A stretch of DNA of 64,000 nt. Source: Parabacteroides hominis (GTDB lineage: Bacteria > Bacteroidota > Bacteroidia > Bacteroidales > Tannerellaceae). A program made the translations under genes and the position numbers. Under the pieces are notes generated by a model. That model had not been told where the DNA came from. It made no database searches and saw only the letters and a list, made by a program, of their open reading frames with translations. The DNA lies in contig NZ_JACOOJ010000002.1 in assembly GCF_014287585.1 (NCBI RefSeq), forward strand, positions 167,120 to 231,119. The letters run 5' to 3'. Positions within the stretch are counted from its first letter, which is position 1. Every line of letters starts with the position of its first letter. This document shows, piece after piece, positions 63,910 to 64,000 of the stretch.

Positions 63910-64000
63910 ATGGCTAAGATAGTATTTAAAGAGTTAACATCCAACCAAAATGTACTTTTTCCGGTTAGTTTATCGGAAAAGATAGCTCCCAATCATCCCG
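63910..64000 (+). CDS. IS1182 family transposase, N-terminal part only
   Basis: The frame starts ATG 63910 and runs off the window after 30 codons. It reads VFKELTSNQNVLFPVSLSEK, then IAPNHP, which matches the start of IS1182-type transposases (the ...LFP..LSE.IP.NHPVR... opening). The DDE catalytic domain is outside the window. Inserted just after dnaK; left end probably near 63814. Confidence 0.75.
   Translation, partial: MAKIVFKELTSNQNVLFPVSLSEKIAPNHP

Overview
The window looks like a chromosomal segment of a gut Bacteroidales, most like Parabacteroides. The signs are four SusC/SusD pairs, ECF sigma/FecR regulation, the gliding-type gldD/gldE genes, Bacteroidota-only families (DUF6057, DUF5715, DUF4469, DUF6807), and many -7 elements of the Bacteroidales form TAnnTTTG. 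The genus is inferred, not proven. I saw no rRNA, tRNA or CRISPR.

Layout. 1-6.6 kb: the end of a DUF6057 membrane protein and a SusC/SusD pair. 6.6-8.1 kb: 1.5 kb without genes, packed with inverted repeats. 8.1-9.8 kb: an Rpn-type PD-(D/E)XK nuclease and a tandem-palindrome array. 9.8-12.1 kb: pirin and an IMP dehydrogenase resembling the Tritrichomonas enzyme. 12.2-23.5 kb: a minus-strand glycan locus (ECF sigma, FecR anti-sigma, STN-type SusC, SusD, Tat-exported Gfo/Idh/MocA protein, GH116). 23.6-30.1 kb: Ntn-hydrolase, thioredoxin, DUF5715, a toxin-antitoxin pair, and a phoH-purC-ubiE-aroE run. 30.3-32.7 kb: an AAA/PD-(D/E)XK gene followed by a second copy of the large hairpin repeat. 32.7-39.2 kb: housekeeping genes (phosphopantetheinyl transferase, gldD, gldE, ssb, mutY, HU, a 29-residue AURKAIP1/COX24 protein, RNase G/E). 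39.4-47.4 kb: a hexuronate-type operon (Gfo/Idh/MocA, two DUF6807, SDR, UxuA, lipoprotein Gfo) with a divergent AraC regulator. 47.4-50.6 kb: a paralogue of the lipoprotein Gfo, a plug-only TonB-receptor protein and an HU-like/DUF4469 protein. 50.7-61.1 kb: two tandem SusC/SusD pairs. 61.9-64 kb: dnaK, then the start of an IS1182-type transposase.

Most gene content is ordinary glycan foraging and housekeeping. The unusual material is mostly non-coding. First, three separate intergenic arrays each hold five small palindromes at a regular 21-23 bp period but with unrelated core sequences. Second, an approximately 720-bp chain of nested hairpins occurs twice in inverted orientation, each time directly after a different PD-(D/E)XK nuclease gene and in the same orientation relative to that gene; the loop of its terminal hairpin is flipped between copies. 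Third, two lipoprotein dehydrogenase paralogues share an almost identical 3' half and diverge abruptly, as expected from gene conversion.
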